A stretch of DNA of 64,000 bases. It comes from Pisaster brevispinus (Eukaryota; Echinodermata; Asteroidea; Forcipulatida; Asteriidae). Made by a program: the position numbers and the translations under genes. The stretch is taken from NCBI GenBank assembly GCA_023634235.1, contig JAMKCF010000019.1, positions 12,417,684 through 12,481,683 on the forward strand. The letters are read 5' to 3'. Below the pieces are notes generated by a model. It was not told the origin of the DNA. It saw only the letters and a list, made by a program, of their open reading frames with translations, and ran no database searches. Of the stretch, positions 63,570-64,000 are shown piece by piece. Position 1 is the first letter of the stretch. Every line of letters begins with the position of its first letter.

Positions 63570-63718
63570 GTACAAATTTCGTCTCTCTAGCATTTCTAGT
63601 TCATGAGTTATTCTCAAACTTAGCTCGGGTGTTGTTTCAAATCATTCTTCGGGTGGACATGTCTTGCCTTTGTTGTTGCTCGGCCCCGGCGCGTGGGCTA
63701 ACTTGCCGGTGGTTGTAG
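63570..63718 (+). other. Intron-like segment 2, 149 nt (representative copy)
   Basis: It begins with donor GTACAA and could end at TTGTAG in the next unit, with CTAAC (63,698-63,702) as branch candidate, though the branch A is only 17 nt from the end. It is less convincing than segment 1. Donor GT is lost at 36,107 (GA) and at 54,473, 55,415 and 57,446 (AT). The acceptor AG is lost at 42,375. It may instead be intergenic or intronic sequence captured with the exon. Confidence 0.3.
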
Positions 63719-64000
63719 CCCTATTCCGGGGCCGCTCGCCCCGCCTAGAAAATGCTCAGAGACACGGATCCACGACGAGGTGAGAGCCCTGAATCGTGGC
63801 TTTCCAGTGGTGGAAACCTTGTGCAAATCCGATGTTGTTATGGGTGTGATTTGACCCTCTTTGTATTTTATTTCGTTTCTTCTTCTTTTTGTGCAGCTCC
63901 GTGTACAAAAATCCCACTGAAGATGCTTTTGAGTGGCTTTCTGAGTGTCCCAGCCTGCAGGCCATTTCTGGCACGAAGATGGTGCACATCGGCCCAAAAA

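Larger units (their letters stand above)
1..64000. repeat. 471-bp satellite tandem array filling the window
   Basis: The same ~471 bp unit repeats head to tail without interruption. Landmark ATGCTCAGAGACACGGAT recurs at 26, 497, 968, 1439 and so on to 63,752, almost always 471 bp apart. Exceptions are 472 (A6 run or other 1-nt insertions), 470 (1-nt deletions at about 7,265, 20,934, 37,508, 49,088), 468 (shared 3-nt loss) and 466 (6-nt deletion near 32,351, with an A6 run). I count 135 full units, one 147 bp truncated unit and one partial unit at the right edge. Units differ by roughly a few bases each. Nearly all carry EcoRI (GAATTC), PstI inside CCTGCAGG, ApaLI (GTGCAC) and TGTACA sites; GGATCC is polymorphic (GGATCC, GGATCT, GGATTC and others). 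Both window ends lie inside the array. All orientations are the same and nothing is inserted. Family and species are not recognised. Confidence 0.99.
57603..64000. repeat. Array domain 12: most uniform units, right end
   Basis: Units with landmarks 57628 to 63752. Most carry GGATCC, CGACGAGG, CTCCGTG and CGGGTGG. Units 62339, 62810 and 63281 appear identical to each other by eye. Private changes are few: GATGTGAG at about 58,597, GTGCAAATC near 61,157, ATCCCTCTG near 61,560, an extra T in the pyrimidine tract near 62,007, and CCCTCTTTG plus TTTCTGGC in the last unit. The final unit (63,727-64,000) is cut by the window edge. This looks like the most recent expansion. Confidence 0.85.

Noticed and set aside
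1..64000. CRISPR array
   Set aside because: There are no short repeats with unique spacers. The whole 471 bp is repeated, and the unit has eukaryotic splice-type signals.
1..64000. Tandem 5S rRNA, tRNA, U-snRNA or spliced-leader gene array
   Set aside because: Unit length would allow it, but I found no 5S sequence, A/B box pair, snRNA signature or terminator run in the unit.
1..64000. Transposon or LTR element as the source of the unit
   Set aside because: No terminal repeats, target-site duplications, primer-binding site or transposase/polymerase motifs are visible. An origin from a transposon-captured gene piece remains possible but unsupported.
1..64000. 471 bp as three times 157 bp, a nucleosome-phasing length
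   Set aside because: No internal 157-bp periodicity is seen in the unit, so this is number matching.

Overview
The whole 64 kb window is one uninterrupted tandem array (a satellite DNA) with a repeat unit of about 471 bp. I count 135 full-length units (466-472 bp each), one 147 bp truncated unit (55,572-55,718) and a 274 bp partial unit at the right edge. There is no unique DNA, no intact gene, no RNA gene, no recognisable transposon and no array boundary, so the array continues past both ends. This is eukaryotic nuclear heterochromatin. The T-rich, intron-like part of the unit would suit a plant, but I cannot name the organism and do not recognise the satellite family.

Every unit has the same internal plan. 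A GC-rich compound inverted repeat lies at the boundary I chose between units. It is followed by a 61-nt segment ending in a splice donor (GAG|GTGAGA), a 117-nt stretch with all the marks of a GT-AG intron (donor, YTNAY branch site, long pyrimidine tract, TGCAG acceptor), a 144/145-nt exon-like segment ending in CAG|GTACAA, and a second possible intron of 149 nt. In most copies the exon-like segment is frameshifted by an A5 run. In 12 copies (11 with A6, one with an equivalent insertion) it is open from acceptor to donor. The simplest reading is that the satellite grew from a fragment of an intron-containing gene. The encoded peptide (core NPTEDAFEWLSECPSLQA) is not one I recognise.

Shared variants divide the array into domains. 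1-7,540: divergent units. 7,541-16,960: a three-unit higher-order repeat (1,413 bp). 16,961-22,612: mixed. 22,613-30,143: four- and seven-unit duplications. 30,144-32,027: two-unit alternation. 32,028-35,320: divergent units with small indels. From 35,247 onward a sequence family marked by CGGGTGG, and from 36,436 also by CTCCGTG, occupies almost everything to the right end. It contains dimeric (36,263-38,145), trimeric (38,146-42,384) and mixed 2/3-unit blocks (48,979-55,571), a truncated unit at a duplication edge (55,572-55,718), and a very uniform right end (57,603-64,000). The picture is of local amplification by unequal exchange, with older units at the left and in a central seam and the youngest expansion at the right.

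No gene products work together here. The open frames found on both strands in every unit are by-products of the conserved repeat.
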